DNA from: Mycobacterium szulgai
GTDB taxonomy: Bacteria > Actinomycetota > Actinomycetes > Mycobacteriales > Mycobacteriaceae
Length of the DNA: 64,000 bases
Assembly: GCF_002116635.1 (NCBI RefSeq)
Contig: NZ_LQPW01000005.1
Location: forward strand, 62,001-126,000
Direction of reading: 5' to 3'
Positions 1 to 8,731 of this stretch are shown piece by piece; position 1 is the first letter of the stretch; each line of letters starts with the position of its first letter. Below the pieces are notes generated by a model. It had not been told where the DNA came from. It did no database searches and saw only the letters and a list, made by a program, of their open reading frames with translations. Made by a program: the position numbers and the translations under genes.

Positions 1-1
1 G

Positions 2-379
2 GACAGCGAAACATACCAGCGGGGACGACAGATCCGCTCCGAAGTTCTGGGCAAGGAATACGTCGACAAGGCGATCGCCCAGGCCGACGAATTCACCGGC
101 CCCCTACAGGATCTCGTCACCGAATACTGCTGGGGCGCGGTATGGGGACGAGAGGGCCTGACCCGAAAGACGCGCAGCATGCTCAATCTGGCCATGACCT
201 CGGTCCTCAACCGGCCACACGAATTGCGCACCCACATCAGGGCGGCGCTGACCAACGGCGTCACTCGCGAGGAGATCCGCGAGGTCTTCCTGCAGGTTGC
301 CATCTACGCCGGCGTGCCGGCCGCTGTCGACAGCTTCCGCACCGCCGGCGAGATCTTCGCCGAACTCGACAACGGCTAG
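2..379 (+). CDS. Carboxymuconolactone decarboxylase (CMD) family protein, 5' end missing
   Basis: The reading frame is open from the window edge, so the N-terminus lies outside; about 125 residues remain. The visible protein contains EYCWGAVWGREGLTRKTRS followed by a segment with HIRAALTNGVTREEIREV and a C-terminal AIYAGVPAAVDSFR. This is the pattern of PcaC-like CMD proteins, which are small helical proteins that decarboxylate or lactonise ring-cleavage products or act as peroxidatic AhpD-like enzymes. The AhpD-type CxxC pair is not visible, which favours a PcaC-like role. The gene is convergent with the phospholipase C gene, with only 7 bp between stops. A role in aromatic catabolism is inferred from family and neighbourhood only. 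Confidence 0.85.
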   Translation, partial: DSETYQRGRQIRSEVLGKEYVDKAIAQADEFTGPLQDLVTEYCWGAVWGREGLTRKTRSMLNLAMTSVLNRPHELRTHIRAALTNGVTREEIREVFLQVAIYAGVPAAVDSFRTAGEIFAELDNG

Positions 380-386
380 CTCTTCA

Positions 387-1955
387 TCAACAGGGACCGC
401 TGGGGATCCCACGAGCAGGCGTGGTTTCCTGACCGGGCATCGACTGCGGATAGGGCACCCGATAGGGAAATGGCGAATGGTATGAATTCGCAATGTTCCC
501 CAGCAACGCGTTCGGTACGCATTGCGGCAGTTTGGCTAATGCTCCCAGTAAGGGATTGTCAAGCTTGGGCGCCGCTGGATTCGCCGGGACGGCGAAGTTG
601 AAGGCCGATGTCATATCGCCGACCACGCCGTCGCGCCAGGGAGTCAGGTTGGGCACCGGAACGCCGAACCGCGCCCGGATCAACTTCAGCTGTGAGGTGT
701 GATCGAACGTGTCATGCACCATGAGCGGGCCGCGGGTGTACGGCGACATAAGAATGCACGGAACGCGGATACCCAGACCGATCGGCCCGCGAATACCACC
801 CGAGCCGGCTACGGCGTTGATGTCGGGCACGGTGATGTATTCGCCTTGCGTCCCCGGCGGCGCCGTCGGCGGTACCACATGGTCGAAGAAGCCGCCGTTT
901 TCGTCGTAGCTGATGATCAGCACCGACTTTTCCCACACGGCCGGATTGGAGAGCAAAATCTTGAGTGCCTTCACAATTGCGATGGCGCCGACGTTCACCG
1001 GAAACGCCGGATGCTCGGACTCGAGGAACGGCGGAATCAGCCAGGAGACCGCCGGAAGTCTATTCGCTTTCACGTCGTCGGCGAAGTCTCTTGGGTACGC
1101 CGGGGCGATGCCGTAGCGGGCCAGGTTCGACCTCGGATTCTGGGCCTGCATGAAACTCTGGACCAGCCCGTTGTCGGAGAACGGCGAGTTGATGAGTGGC
1201 CCAGTGCTCTTGTCCTGGTACACCTTCCAGCTCACGCCGGCTTCTTCGAGGTTTTGCGGCATGATGCGCCAGCTGTAGTTCGCCGCCGGCGCGAAGCCCG
1301 GCTCGACCAGCACCGGCCCTCCGTTGGTGCCGGCGGGGTCGATGTTGGCGCTGAGCCAGTACAGCCGGTTGGGCAAGGTGCCGCTCAAGACCGAGCAGTG
1401 GTACCCATCGCAGATCGTGAATGTGTCGGCCAGCATGTAGTGAACAGGGATGTCTTTGCGGGTGTAGTAGCCGATGGTTGCGGGTGTGTCGGCAACCGAC
1501 CGGGTCGCCGCCTGTGCCGGCAGCCAACCATTGTTGGCGCCGCCGTTCCACGAATTGTGGATCGCGATCCATTGGTGGTCGGGGTCGTTGACACACTCGC
1601 CGTTGAGAAATGGGCCCCGGGTCGTGTCCAGACGGAATGGCAAGGTATTTCCGGCAGGGTCAAGCGATTGCGTCTGCGGATTCCACCCCGGTTGCGAGAA
1701 CACTACCGGCGGAGTGGGGTCGCCGAACCCGCGGGTGCCTGACAGCGTGCCGAAGTAGTGATCGAATGACCGGTTTTCCTGCATCAACAAGACGATGTGC
1801 TCGATATCGCTCAAATGCCCTTGGCACGGCCCAGCACCGTATGCCTTTTCGATTACCGGGCCGGCCCAGTCCATCAAGAATGCCGCGGCACCGGCGCCGC
1901 TTAGTTTGGCCAGAAATTCTCGGCGTGGGATGCTGCGGAATTTGCTGTCGGCCAC
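387..1955 (-). CDS. plc: Tat-exported phospholipase C (PlcA/B/C family)
   Basis: A 522-residue protein with a twin-arginine signal: [17 protein letters not shown] at residues 10-26, then a hydrophobic stretch and AYGAGPC. The mature part begins with [20 protein letters not shown], the conserved N-terminal metal/phosphate site of the phosphoesterase family that includes bacterial acid phosphatases and non-haemolytic phospholipases C. Further hallmarks are [31 protein letters not shown] and [14 protein letters not shown]. Its length and C-terminus ([14 protein letters not shown]) match mycobacterial PlcA-C closely. It should cleave phosphatidylcholine or sphingomyelin at the cell surface. It is transcribed away from the amidohydrolase gene at 2347, with a 391-bp shared promoter region. 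Which of the plc paralogues it matches cannot be settled here. Confidence 0.95.
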   Translation of the reverse strand: MADSKFRSIPRREFLAKLSGAGAAAFLMDWAGPVIEKAYGAGPCQGHLSDIEHIVLLMQENRSFDHYFGTLSGTRGFGDPTPPVVFSQPGWNPQTQSLDPAGNTLPFRLDTTRGPFLNGECVNDPDHQWIAIHNSWNGGANNGWLPAQAATRSVADTPATIGYYTRKDIPVHYMLADTFTICDGYHCSVLSGTLPNRLYWLSANIDPAGTNGGPVLVEPGFAPAANYSWRIMPQNLEEAGVSWKVYQDKSTGPLINSPFSDNGLVQSFMQAQNPRSNLARYGIAPAYPRDFADDVKANRLPAVSWLIPPFLESEHPAFPVNVGAIAIVKALKILLSNPAVWEKSVLIISYDENGGFFDHVVPPTAPPGTQGEYITVPDINAVAGSGGIRGPIGLGIRVPCILMSPYTRGPLMVHDTFDHTSQLKLIRARFGVPVPNLTPWRDGVVGDMTSAFNFAVPANPAAPKLDNPLLGALAKLPQCVPNALLGNIANSYHSPFPYRVPYPQSMPGQETTPARGIPSGPC

Positions 1956-2346
1956 GGACCGCCTTCCTGGTCAAATACCCGGTCACGATAAAGCGGCCTT
2001 CGTGATCAAACCCGCAGGGGCAACGGCGTGTCACCCGGGACTTGTCCAGCCCCGCCCGGCGTGCGTTCTTGCCACTGTTAGCTGCGCCGGATTGCGGCGG
2101 CGGCCGGCGAGACGGCGCGGGCGGCCGGCACCGCGCAAACGTCGAGAATGCTATTATCCGGATAGAAGAACTACACTTGCATCTAGGTCGTAAAAACCCA
2201 TTGTCATCAGGGAAAATGATTAACCGAAATGCTTACCGGAGATCCGTTGATTGGCGGCCCACGAGAATGTTAGATTATCTATCATATGGCCCGGACGGCC
2301 TCGCCTTCGCAGTTGGCGGGCTGCCGAAAGCCGGAGGGTGGCTTTC
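1956..2346. promoter_or_regulatory. Divergent intergenic region between plc and the amidohydrolase operon
   Basis: A 391-bp stretch without a convincing gene. It is more A+T rich between about 2140 and 2290 than its surroundings. It contains a dyad like the GAGAAT-N3-ATTCTC operator at 2144-2158 and another GAGAAT half-site at 2263-2268 followed by ATTATC at 2274-2279. A strong Shine-Dalgarno GGAGG at 2333-2337 serves the GTG start at 2347. Short ORFs crossing it lack family resemblance. Confidence 0.6.
2144..2158. promoter_or_regulatory. Operator-like dyad GAGAAT-GCT-ATTATC
   Basis: The sequence GAGAATGCTATTATC has the same 6-3-6 geometry as the perfect palindromes at 27221 and 34190, with one mismatch between arms. 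It lies in the divergent promoter region of plc and the amidohydrolase operon. Binding by a TetR-type repressor is inferred. Confidence 0.5.
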
Positions 2347-3438
2347 GTGATCGAACATGCTGACGGAACTCGTACGCCAGTCATCGACGCCAGCGTGCAC
2401 ATCTTCTTTCCGTCCAACAAAGACTTGCGCTCCTTCCTGCGCGAGCCGTTCAAGAGCCGCGGGTTCCCTGACTACGAGATGGACTGGTACGGAGCGCCGG
2501 GCAGTGAGTACGCACCGAACACCGAGGGGCCCGACCGCGCCTATCCCGGTTCGGATCCCGAATTCGTTGGCAATGAACTGTTTTCGAATCGCGGCGTCGA
2601 CGTAGCGGTACTGCATCCGATGGGCCGCGGCATCATGCCGGACCGGCACCTCGGCAGCGCGCTACATGCGGCGCACAACGAGATGATGGTGTCACGCTGG
2701 CTCGAGCACGACGAGTTCGGCGACCGGTTCCGCGGCACCGTGCGGGTGAACCCTGACGACATCGCGGGGGCACTGCGGGAGGTCGAGAAGTGGCGTGAGC
2801 ATCCGCGGGTGGTCCAGATTGGCGTGCCATTGCAGTCCCGGGAGTTGTACGGCAAGCCGCAATTCTGGCCGCTATGGGAAGCCGCCGCCGAAGCGAACCT
2901 GCCGGTGGCCGTGCACATCGAGTCCGGCGAAGGCATCGGTTTTCCGCCCACGCCGTCCGGGCACACGCTGACCTACGAGCAGTACGTGAGCTTCATGGCG
3001 CTGAACTACCTGTATCACCTGATGAACATGATCGCCGAAGGGGTATTCGAGCGCTTTCCCACGCTGAAATTCGTCTGGGCCGACGGCGCGGCAGACTTCG
3101 TGACGCCGTTCATCTGGCGGATGGACACCTTCGGCCGACCACACCTGGAGCAGACGCCTTGGGCGCCGCGGATACCCAGCGACTACCTGCCCGGGCACGT
3201 GTATTTCATCCAGGGCGCGATGGACGGACCCGGCGACACCGAGTTCGCCGGAGAGTGGTTCGGCTTCACCGGCAAGGACGACATGGTGATGTTCGGATCC
3301 AGCTACCCGCACTGGCAGTGCGCTGACATCAGCAAGCTACCCAAAGCGCTGTCCACCGAACAGCGCGAAAAGGTCTGCTGGCGCAATGCGGCCAAGCTCT
3401 ACGGGATCGACATTTCGGTCGACCTGGCAACTAGCTAG
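2347..3438 (+). CDS. Amidohydrolase-2 (ACMSD-like) family protein lacking the catalytic Asp
   Basis: I place the start at GTG 2347, preceded by GGAGG at 2333-2337; an upstream in-frame ATG at 2251 has no such site. The 363-residue product is a TIM-barrel metal-dependent hydrolase of the amidohydrolase-2 family (ACMSD-like decarboxylases and related hydrolases). It shows VIDASVHIFFPS near the N-terminus, PVAVHIESGEG in the middle and FPTLKFVWADGAADFV late. The family signature normally reads GSDYPH, but here it is GSSYPHW, with Ser319 (codon at 3301) in place of the catalytic metal-binding Asp. The next gene encodes a homologue that keeps the Asp, so this may be a structural or regulatory partner. 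It is the first gene of a plus-strand run to 5910. Confidence 0.85.
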   Translation: MIEHADGTRTPVIDASVHIFFPSNKDLRSFLREPFKSRGFPDYEMDWYGAPGSEYAPNTEGPDRAYPGSDPEFVGNELFSNRGVDVAVLHPMGRGIMPDRHLGSALHAAHNEMMVSRWLEHDEFGDRFRGTVRVNPDDIAGALREVEKWREHPRVVQIGVPLQSRELYGKPQFWPLWEAAAEANLPVAVHIESGEGIGFPPTPSGHTLTYEQYVSFMALNYLYHLMNMIAEGVFERFPTLKFVWADGAADFVTPFIWRMDTFGRPHLEQTPWAPRIPSDYLPGHVYFIQGAMDGPGDTEFAGEWFGFTGKDDMVMFGSSYPHWQCADISKLPKALSTEQREKVCWRNAAKLYGIDISVDLATS

Positions 3439-3471
3439 TCGCAGAATGGACAGTGAGCAAGGGAGATCACG

Positions 3472-4617
3472 ATGACGCTGACTCATATGCAAGAACGCGT
3501 TCCCGCTGCCGAACGCATAGCCGTGCGGTGTGTCGATTCAGATGTCCACCCGGTGCCCAAGCGCGGTGAGATCACGCAGTACATCCCGGAGCCGTGGCGC
3601 AGCAAGTTCTTCCTCGACCACCGGGTAGGCGAGCTGATCTACTACGACGCTCCTGATTACGCGCACAGCTTTGCCATGCGCGTGGACACCTTCCCGCCCG
3701 ATGGCGAATTCCCCGGCAGCGACCCGGATATGGCGTTTCGCCAGCTGATCATGGAAGCGGGATCCGACATCGCGATCCTGGAGCCCGGCGGCCGCACGCC
3801 GCGCATTCCCGAAGCCCACCAAGCGTATTCGACCGCTCTCAATCACTGGCAGGCCAACCACTGGCTGGACAGCCACAACAACTGGCACCAGCGCTGGCGC
3901 GGCTCGATCTGCGCGGCGGTCGAGGAACCCGAGGGCGCTGCCCGCGAGATCGAGGAGTGGGCGGGACACCCCTATATGGCGCAGGTGCTGATCAAGGCCG
4001 AGCCGCGGCCGTCCTGGGGCCATCCAAGGTACGACCCGGTGTGGAAGGCAGCCACCAAGCACGACATCACGGTGAGCTGTCACCTGTCGCGCAGCAATTA
4101 CGAGATGTTGCCGACGCCGCCGGTGGGTTTCCCCAGCTACAACCACGACTTCATGGTGACGTACTCGCTACTGGCCGCCAACCAGGTGATGAGCCTGATC
4201 TTCGACGGTGTCTTCGACCGGTTCCCGACGCTGCGGATCGTCTTCGTCGAGCACGCGTTCACCTGGATTCTGCCGCTGATGTGGCGCATGGACGCAATTT
4301 ACGCGGCCCGCAAACACCGGTTGGAGATCAAGCGCAAGCCGTCGGAGTACGTCAAGGAGCACATCAAGTTCACCACCCAACCGCTGGACTACCCCGAAGA
4401 CAAGACCGAGTTGACCCGCGCGCTGGAGTGGATGGAGTGCGACAAGATCCTGCTGTACTCCTCGGACTATCCGCACTGGACGTTCGACGACCCGCGATGG
4501 CTGGTCAAGCACTTGCCCAAGGCAGCGCGCGAAGCCGTGATGTTCCGCAACGGCATCGCGACTTATCACCTGCCGGAGACCGTTCCGGTACTCGAGGGTC
4601 AAGTCCGGGTTCACTGA
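3472..4617 (+). CDS. Amidohydrolase-2 (ACMSD-like) family metal-dependent hydrolase
   Basis: A 381-residue TIM-barrel amidohydrolase starting at ATG 3472 after a GGGAG site. Family features are CVDSDVHPVPK near residue 20, HDITVSCHLS in the middle, FPTLRIVFVEHAFTW, and LLYSSDYPHWTFDD with the catalytic Asp at residue 332. Relatives catalyse non-oxidative decarboxylation of aromatic acids or hydrolysis of cyclic diketones and lactones. It lies 33 bp after the Asp-lacking paralogue and 1 bp before the Rieske ferredoxin, so these genes are almost certainly co-transcribed. The substrate is unknown. Confidence 0.9.
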   Translation: MTLTHMQERVPAAERIAVRCVDSDVHPVPKRGEITQYIPEPWRSKFFLDHRVGELIYYDAPDYAHSFAMRVDTFPPDGEFPGSDPDMAFRQLIMEAGSDIAILEPGGRTPRIPEAHQAYSTALNHWQANHWLDSHNNWHQRWRGSICAAVEEPEGAAREIEEWAGHPYMAQVLIKAEPRPSWGHPRYDPVWKAATKHDITVSCHLSRSNYEMLPTPPVGFPSYNHDFMVTYSLLAANQVMSLIFDGVFDRFPTLRIVFVEHAFTWILPLMWRMDAIYAARKHRLEIKRKPSEYVKEHIKFTTQPLDYPEDKTELTRALEWMECDKILLYSSDYPHWTFDDPRWLVKHLPKAAREAVMFRNGIATYHLPETVPVLEGQVRVH

Positions 4618-4618
4618 G

Positions 4619-5026
4619 TTGGCTTCCGCAGACGAGGGGGCGACGGTTGAGCGGCCCCGCCTAGCTCAGGGCCGCGAGCATGTCGTCGCAACGGTGGACG
4701 AAATCCCGCCGGGCACACATAAACTCGTACCGATCGGACGCCATGGGGTGGGCGTGTACAACGTCAACGGCACCTTTTATGCCATCGCCAACTACTGCCC
4801 GCACCAAGGAGGTCCGCTGTGCTCGGGCCGTGCCCGTGGCCGCACGATAGTCGACGAGAGCGCGCCTGGCGACGCCGTCATGGTTCGCGATCTGGAATAC
4901 ATCTACTGCCCTTGGCACCAATGGGGTTTCGAACTCGCGACGGGAACGACGGCGGTCAAACCCGAATGGAGTATCCGCACCTACCCGGTCCGTGTCGTGG
5001 GCAAAGACGTGCTGGTGATGGCGTGA
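4619..5026 (+). CDS. Rieske [2Fe-2S] ferredoxin-like protein
   Basis: A 135-residue protein that appears to start at TTG 4619, one base after the preceding stop. It carries the Rieske cluster motifs CPHQGGPLCSG and CPWHQWGFEL, that is C-x-H and C-x2-H, separated by a 30-residue insert, and the fold-typical VGVYNVNGTFYAIANY before the first motif. Such small Rieske proteins carry electrons to oxygenases or act as fused-like subunits of hydrolytic or oxidative enzymes. Its position between amidohydrolases and an alpha/beta hydrolase suggests a redox step in the same pathway. No oxygenase large subunit is adjacent; the nearest is at 27796. Confidence 0.9.
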   Translation: MASADEGATVERPRLAQGREHVVATVDEIPPGTHKLVPIGRHGVGVYNVNGTFYAIANYCPHQGGPLCSGRARGRTIVDESAPGDAVMVRDLEYIYCPWHQWGFELATGTTAVKPEWSIRTYPVRVVGKDVLVMA

Positions 5027-5043
5027 CACTACAGGAGAATCGC

Positions 5044-5910
5044 GTGTCTTCGGTCGAGGTGAACGGCGGCAAGGTGGTCTACGAAATCCTCGGCAACTCG
5101 GGCGATCTCATCGCCATGACGCCGGGTGGCCGGTTCAGCAAGGACGTCCCGGGTCTACGGCCATTGGCGCAGGCCCTTGTCGACGGCGGCTACCGCACGC
5201 TGTTGTGGGACCGGCCGAATTGCGGTTCCTCCGATGTGCAGTTCTACGGGCAAAGCGAATCGCATATGCGGGCCGAGACCCTGCACGGCCTGCTGGGCGA
5301 GCTCGGAGTCCAGCGGTGCATTCTGGCCGGCGGGTCCGGTGGCGCAAGGGATTCCATGCTCACTACCATGCTCTACCCCGAGCTCGTCGAGAAACTCGTG
5401 GTGTGGAACATCGTCGGCGGCATCTACGGCACGTTCGTGCTGGGTTCCTACTACGTGGTGCCGAGCATTCTCGCGGCACGCGGAACCGGAATCGACGGCG
5501 TGATGAAGATGCCCGAGTGGCGTGAACGCATCGAGGACAACCCGAACAACAAACAGCGTTTCCTCGACTTGGACCGCGACGAGTTCCTGACGGTGATGCT
5601 GCGCTGGCTCAACGCATTCGTATCCAAGCCAGGACAAACCATTCCCGGCGTCGAGGACGAAATGTTCGACCGAATCAAGGTTCCCACGTTGATCATCCGC
5701 GGCGGCGAGAACGACTGGGACCATCCGAAGCGCACGTCGCTGGAGGTCAGCTGCCTGATAAAGGGGTCGACGCTGATCGACCCGCCCTGGCCGGAGGACG
5801 CGTGGGAGCGCGCCAGCGAAGAGCGCGCGGCGGGGAAGGTGAAGCACTTCAATATGTTCGACACCTGGGTCCAGGCCGCTCCGGCGATCCTCGAATTCCT
5901 GGGGTCGTGA
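5044..5910 (+). CDS. Alpha/beta hydrolase fold protein
   Basis: I choose GTG 5044 because AGGAG at 5033-5037 precedes it by 6 bp; the frame extends upstream but overlaps the Rieske gene. The 288-residue protein shows MTPGGRFSKDV (oxyanion region), LLWDRPNCGSSDV, and the nucleophile elbow ILAGGSGGARDS with Ser in G-G-S-G-G. A late TLIIRGGENDWDHPKRTS carries the likely catalytic Asp/His region. It is an esterase, C-C hydrolase or lactonase candidate of the kind that follows ring cleavage. It ends 5 bp from the convergent gene at 5916. Confidence 0.88.
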   Translation: MSSVEVNGGKVVYEILGNSGDLIAMTPGGRFSKDVPGLRPLAQALVDGGYRTLLWDRPNCGSSDVQFYGQSESHMRAETLHGLLGELGVQRCILAGGSGGARDSMLTTMLYPELVEKLVVWNIVGGIYGTFVLGSYYVVPSILAARGTGIDGVMKMPEWRERIEDNPNNKQRFLDLDRDEFLTVMLRWLNAFVSKPGQTIPGVEDEMFDRIKVPTLIIRGGENDWDHPKRTSLEVSCLIKGSTLIDPPWPEDAWERASEERAAGKVKHFNMFDTWVQAAPAILEFLGS

Positions 5911-5915
5911 TGCGG

Positions 5916-6359
5916 TTAACGGGTGCGAATGTGGACCTCACAGTTGAGCGACGCTTCGAGCGCCGTGTGAATCCGGCTTTCCGGTACGCGATCGATGTCG
6001 TCTTCGCGCAGCGTCACATAAACGATGTCGAAACCGTCATCGCCTGTCTCGCGACGGATTTCGCCGCTGAGCCCGAATGCGGAAAGGACACCGCGCGCAT
6101 CGTCGTCGGTTCCCCGGCTCACGAAAGTGACTACACCCGTCAACGGACTGGTGTTGAACGCTTTGCCGCACAGCTCGATTGCGGCTCGCTTCGCCGATTC
6201 GACGTCATCGGTTTCGATGAGCAGTTCCAGCTCGCGGCCGGGATCGCCGTTGACCACATCGGCGTCCAGTGCCTGGAGTGCAGCCATGCCCTCGCGTAGC
6301 TGTCCGGGACTGAGTACACGCGTCGGGTCGACGTTGACCCGCACCACCGCAGTCCGCAT
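5916..6359 (-). CDS. Conserved-looking protein of unknown function
   Basis: A 147-residue acidic protein starting at ATG 6359, divergent from the NuoF-like gene by 37 bp. The frame stays open upstream to 6683 but that part lies antisense to the NuoF-like gene and is rejected. I recognise no domain. The sequence MRTAVVRVNVDPTRVLSP, a central LELLIETDDVESAKRAAIEL and a C-terminal FDIVYVTLREDDIDRVPESR have the look of a small alpha/beta protein with two repeats of a beta-alpha-beta unit. There is no signal peptide or membrane segment. It is convergent with the alpha/beta hydrolase gene. Confidence 0.65.
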   Translation of the reverse strand: MRTAVVRVNVDPTRVLSPGQLREGMAALQALDADVVNGDPGRELELLIETDDVESAKRAAIELCGKAFNTSPLTGVVTFVSRGTDDDARGVLSAFGLSGEIRRETGDDGFDIVYVTLREDDIDRVPESRIHTALEASLNCEVHIRTR

Positions 6360-6396
6360 GCGGGCTAGCCTAACTGCAACCGAGACAGGCTGATCG

Positions 6397-7650
6397 ATGG
6401 AAGCCACCGATACCGCATTCCGGACCGTCGCCTGGTCGGGCTGTGCTCCCCGGCTGCTGACCGAACGCGACGTCCCCGAATACCGACCACTTCGCGATGC
6501 CGATGAGCTCCTGCGGGAAGTCGAAGCCAGCGGACTGGCCGGTCGTGGCGGTGCTGCGTTTCCGTTAGGGGTGAAGCTGCGGGCGGTACGGGACAACGGC
6601 CTCGCCGCCAACGGGGCTGTCGTCGTCGCGAATGGCGAAGAGGGCGAGCCGGCGTCGGTGAAAGACCGCTGGCTGTTGCGCAACCGGCCGCACCTTGTGC
6701 TGGACGGGTTACGATTGGCCGCGGCTATCGTCGGCGCCGAACGCGCGTATGTCTATGTCTCCAACTCGGATTCGGCGCACAGTGTCGAAGCTGCGCTCGG
6801 CGAATTGGACCGCGCCATCCTCGGCGTCGCTGTCGAGCTGCGGACCGTCGAGCCGGGCTACGTGGCCGGCGAGGAGACGGCGGCCGTACGTGCCATCGAC
6901 GGAGGCCCCGCCAAGCCGACCGACAAGCCGCCGCGCCCCTTCGAATCGGGGGTGGGCGGACGACCGACATTGGTCAGCAATGTCGAGACCCTGGCGAATG
7001 TGCCCTACGTGCAGCGCCACGGTGCGACCGCATTTCGCTCGCAGGGAACGGCGCTTTCGCCGGGAACTTTTTTGGCCACCATCACCGGAGCGAACAGGTC
7101 GCCCGTTCTGTATGAACTCCCGCACGGCCTGCCGTTCACCGAATTACTTTCGCTGCATGGTGTTTCGTCCGAGCAGGTGCGCGGCGCGCTGATGGGCGGC
7201 TACTTCGCCGGCTTCCTGAATCGCCGGGTGCTGGATACCACACTGGATCACGAGACGATGCGCGGGCTCGGCAGCGGTCTGGGATGCGGCGCGATCACGG
7301 TGATCACCGACGAGTGCCCGGTCGCGGTCGCCGCGTCGGTGCTGGCGTACTTCGACCGCGAAAACGCCGGACAGTGCGGATCCTGCTTCAACGGCACCGC
7401 TGCGATGGCGGCGGTTGCCGGGGCGTTGCGGGATTTCGTTGCGACGCAAGAAGATCTCGGTCGGCTGCGGCGATGGTCGGTGGTATTGCGCGGACGTGGG
7501 GCGTGCGCGACGCTGGACGCCGCCACCAATGTGGCGGCGACCCTGCTCGACCAGTTCCCCCACGAGGTGGACCGTCATCTGGGCGGCACATGCGTGGATT
7601 GCACCCGGGGCGCATTCCGCGCCGACCGTCCCTATCAGGCGGTGAGCTGA
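6397..7650 (+). CDS. NuoF-like NADH:acceptor flavoprotein with altered iron-sulfur motif
   Basis: A 417-residue homologue of the 51-kDa NADH-binding subunit of complex I. It has the NADH/FMN motifs GRGGAAFPLGVKLRAV near residue 48 and NGEEGEPASVKDRWLL near residue 80, GYVAGEETAAVRAIDGG, and GGRPTLVSNVETLANV. The N3-type cluster motif normally reads C-G-x-C-x-x-C; here it is ENAGQCGSCFNG, so the first Cys is Ala324 while Cys327 and Cys330 remain, with CVDC near the C-terminus. It sits 2 bp before a ferredoxin gene and has no NuoE or other complex I genes beside it. It is best read as a stand-alone NADH:ferredoxin reductase serving local P450s or oxygenases; that role is inferred. Confidence 0.88.
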   Translation: MEATDTAFRTVAWSGCAPRLLTERDVPEYRPLRDADELLREVEASGLAGRGGAAFPLGVKLRAVRDNGLAANGAVVVANGEEGEPASVKDRWLLRNRPHLVLDGLRLAAAIVGAERAYVYVSNSDSAHSVEAALGELDRAILGVAVELRTVEPGYVAGEETAAVRAIDGGPAKPTDKPPRPFESGVGGRPTLVSNVETLANVPYVQRHGATAFRSQGTALSPGTFLATITGANRSPVLYELPHGLPFTELLSLHGVSSEQVRGALMGGYFAGFLNRRVLDTTLDHETMRGLGSGLGCGAITVITDECPVAVAASVLAYFDRENAGQCGSCFNGTAAMAAVAGALRDFVATQEDLGRLRRWSVVLRGRGACATLDAATNVAATLLDQFPHEVDRHLGGTCVDCTRGAFRADRPYQAVS

Positions 7651-7652
7651 GC

Positions 7653-7949
7653 ATGAAGATCCGTCTCGACCGCACCGTGTGCGACGGTTTCGGGCTGTGC
7701 GCCAAGCATGCTCCGGGGTACTTCTCGCTGGATGACTGGGGATACGCGTCGCTGATCGGCGACGGCACCGTAACCGATGCCGACCACGACGCGGTGATGC
7801 GGGCGCTGCTGGACTGCCCGGTGCATGCCATCACCGAGATCGGCGACCCCCGACCCGAAGTCGTGCATCCCGCCGTCGCCAGCCCGGAGGATCCGGCTCA
7901 GAACCTCAAAACCGAGGACAACGAAGCCCAGTGGGGGTTCACCCGGTGA
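7653..7949 (+). CDS. Ferredoxin, 3Fe-4S/4Fe-4S type with CxxFxxC motif
   Basis: A 98-residue ferredoxin starting at ATG 7653, 2 bp after the NuoF-like gene. The motif is CDGFGLCAKHAPGYF with a later DCPVHAI, that is C-x2-F-x2-C and C-P. Mycobacterial P450 ferredoxins vary at the fourth position of this motif; here it is Phe instead of the usual Cys, Ala, His or Gly. A C-terminal tail of about 35 residues ending QWGFTR extends beyond the usual 63-70 residue length. The stop overlaps the GTG start of the SDR gene. It probably receives electrons from the NuoF-like protein. Confidence 0.9.
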   Translation: MKIRLDRTVCDGFGLCAKHAPGYFSLDDWGYASLIGDGTVTDADHDAVMRALLDCPVHAITEIGDPRPEVVHPAVASPEDPAQNLKTEDNEAQWGFTR

Positions 7950-8731
7950 CCGGACGGTGCGCCGGGCGCATCGCGTTGGTCACCGGAAGCAGCAGGGGCC
8001 TGGGCAAGGCGATTGCGCAGCGGCTGGCCGGGGAGGGAGCCACCGTCGCCCTGACCGCGCGCACCATGAAGCCCGATCCCAAATACCAAGGCTCGCTGCA
8101 GGAAACCCTGTCCCAGATCACGGATAGCGGCGGGAATGCTGTTGCGGTAGCGGCCGACCTATCGAAACCCGAAGAGCGCGGACGGCTTTTCGCTGAAGTA
8201 GTTGACCGCATCGGCGCACCCGACATACTGGTCAACAATGCCGCGGTCACCTTCCTGCGGCCACTCGACGAATTTCCGGACCGGCGGGTGCGTCTCATGA
8301 TGGAGATGCATGTGCTGGCGCCGCTGCACCTCACCCAGCTCGCGATCCCCGCCATGCGCGAGCGGGGACACGGCTGGGTCCTGAACGTCACCTCGGTCGG
8401 CGGCGACCTGCCTAGCGGGCCGCCGTTCGACGAGTTCGACCGCAGTGCGGGATTCGGCGTCTACGGCACAGTGAAGGCAGCACTGAACCGGCTCACGAAA
8501 AGCCTCGCGGCAGAGCTATATGCCGACGGCATAGCCGTCAATGCGGCCGCACCGTCGAACCCGGTCGCCACGCCCGGTGCCGGCACCCTCGACCTGGCCA
8601 AGACCGACACCGAAGACATCGGACTGATCACCCAGACGGCGCTGGAACTGTGCACCTGCGATCCGAAGACGATGACCGGGCGGATCGCCCACACTCAGCC
8701 CTTTCTTCGCGAACTCGGATGGCTGCGCTGA
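7946..8731 (+). CDS. Short-chain dehydrogenase/reductase (SDR)
   Basis: I place the start at GTG 7946, overlapping the ferredoxin stop by 4 bp and preceded by GGGGG at 7933-7937. The 261-residue protein has the classical TGSSRGLGKAIA nucleotide site, VNNAAVTFL, a catalytic Ser in LNVTSVGGD and YGTVK for the Tyr/Lys pair. It should oxidise or reduce a hydroxy/keto intermediate with NAD(P)(H). The stop overlaps the kinase gene by 13 bp, so translation is probably coupled. Confidence 0.92.
   Translation: MTGRCAGRIALVTGSSRGLGKAIAQRLAGEGATVALTARTMKPDPKYQGSLQETLSQITDSGGNAVAVAADLSKPEERGRLFAEVVDRIGAPDILVNNAAVTFLRPLDEFPDRRVRLMMEMHVLAPLHLTQLAIPAMRERGHGWVLNVTSVGGDLPSGPPFDEFDRSAGFGVYGTVKAALNRLTKSLAAELYADGIAVNAAAPSNPVATPGAGTLDLAKTDTEDIGLITQTALELCTCDPKTMTGRIAHTQPFLRELGWLR

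Noticed and set aside
2042..2350. A 102-codon ORF in the plc/amidohydrolase intergenic region
   Set aside because: No ribosome-binding site or family resemblance, and it covers operator-like dyads.
5916..6683. The full 255-codon minus-strand frame as one gene
   Set aside because: Its first 108 codons are antisense to the NuoF-like gene; the family-like start is ATG 6359.
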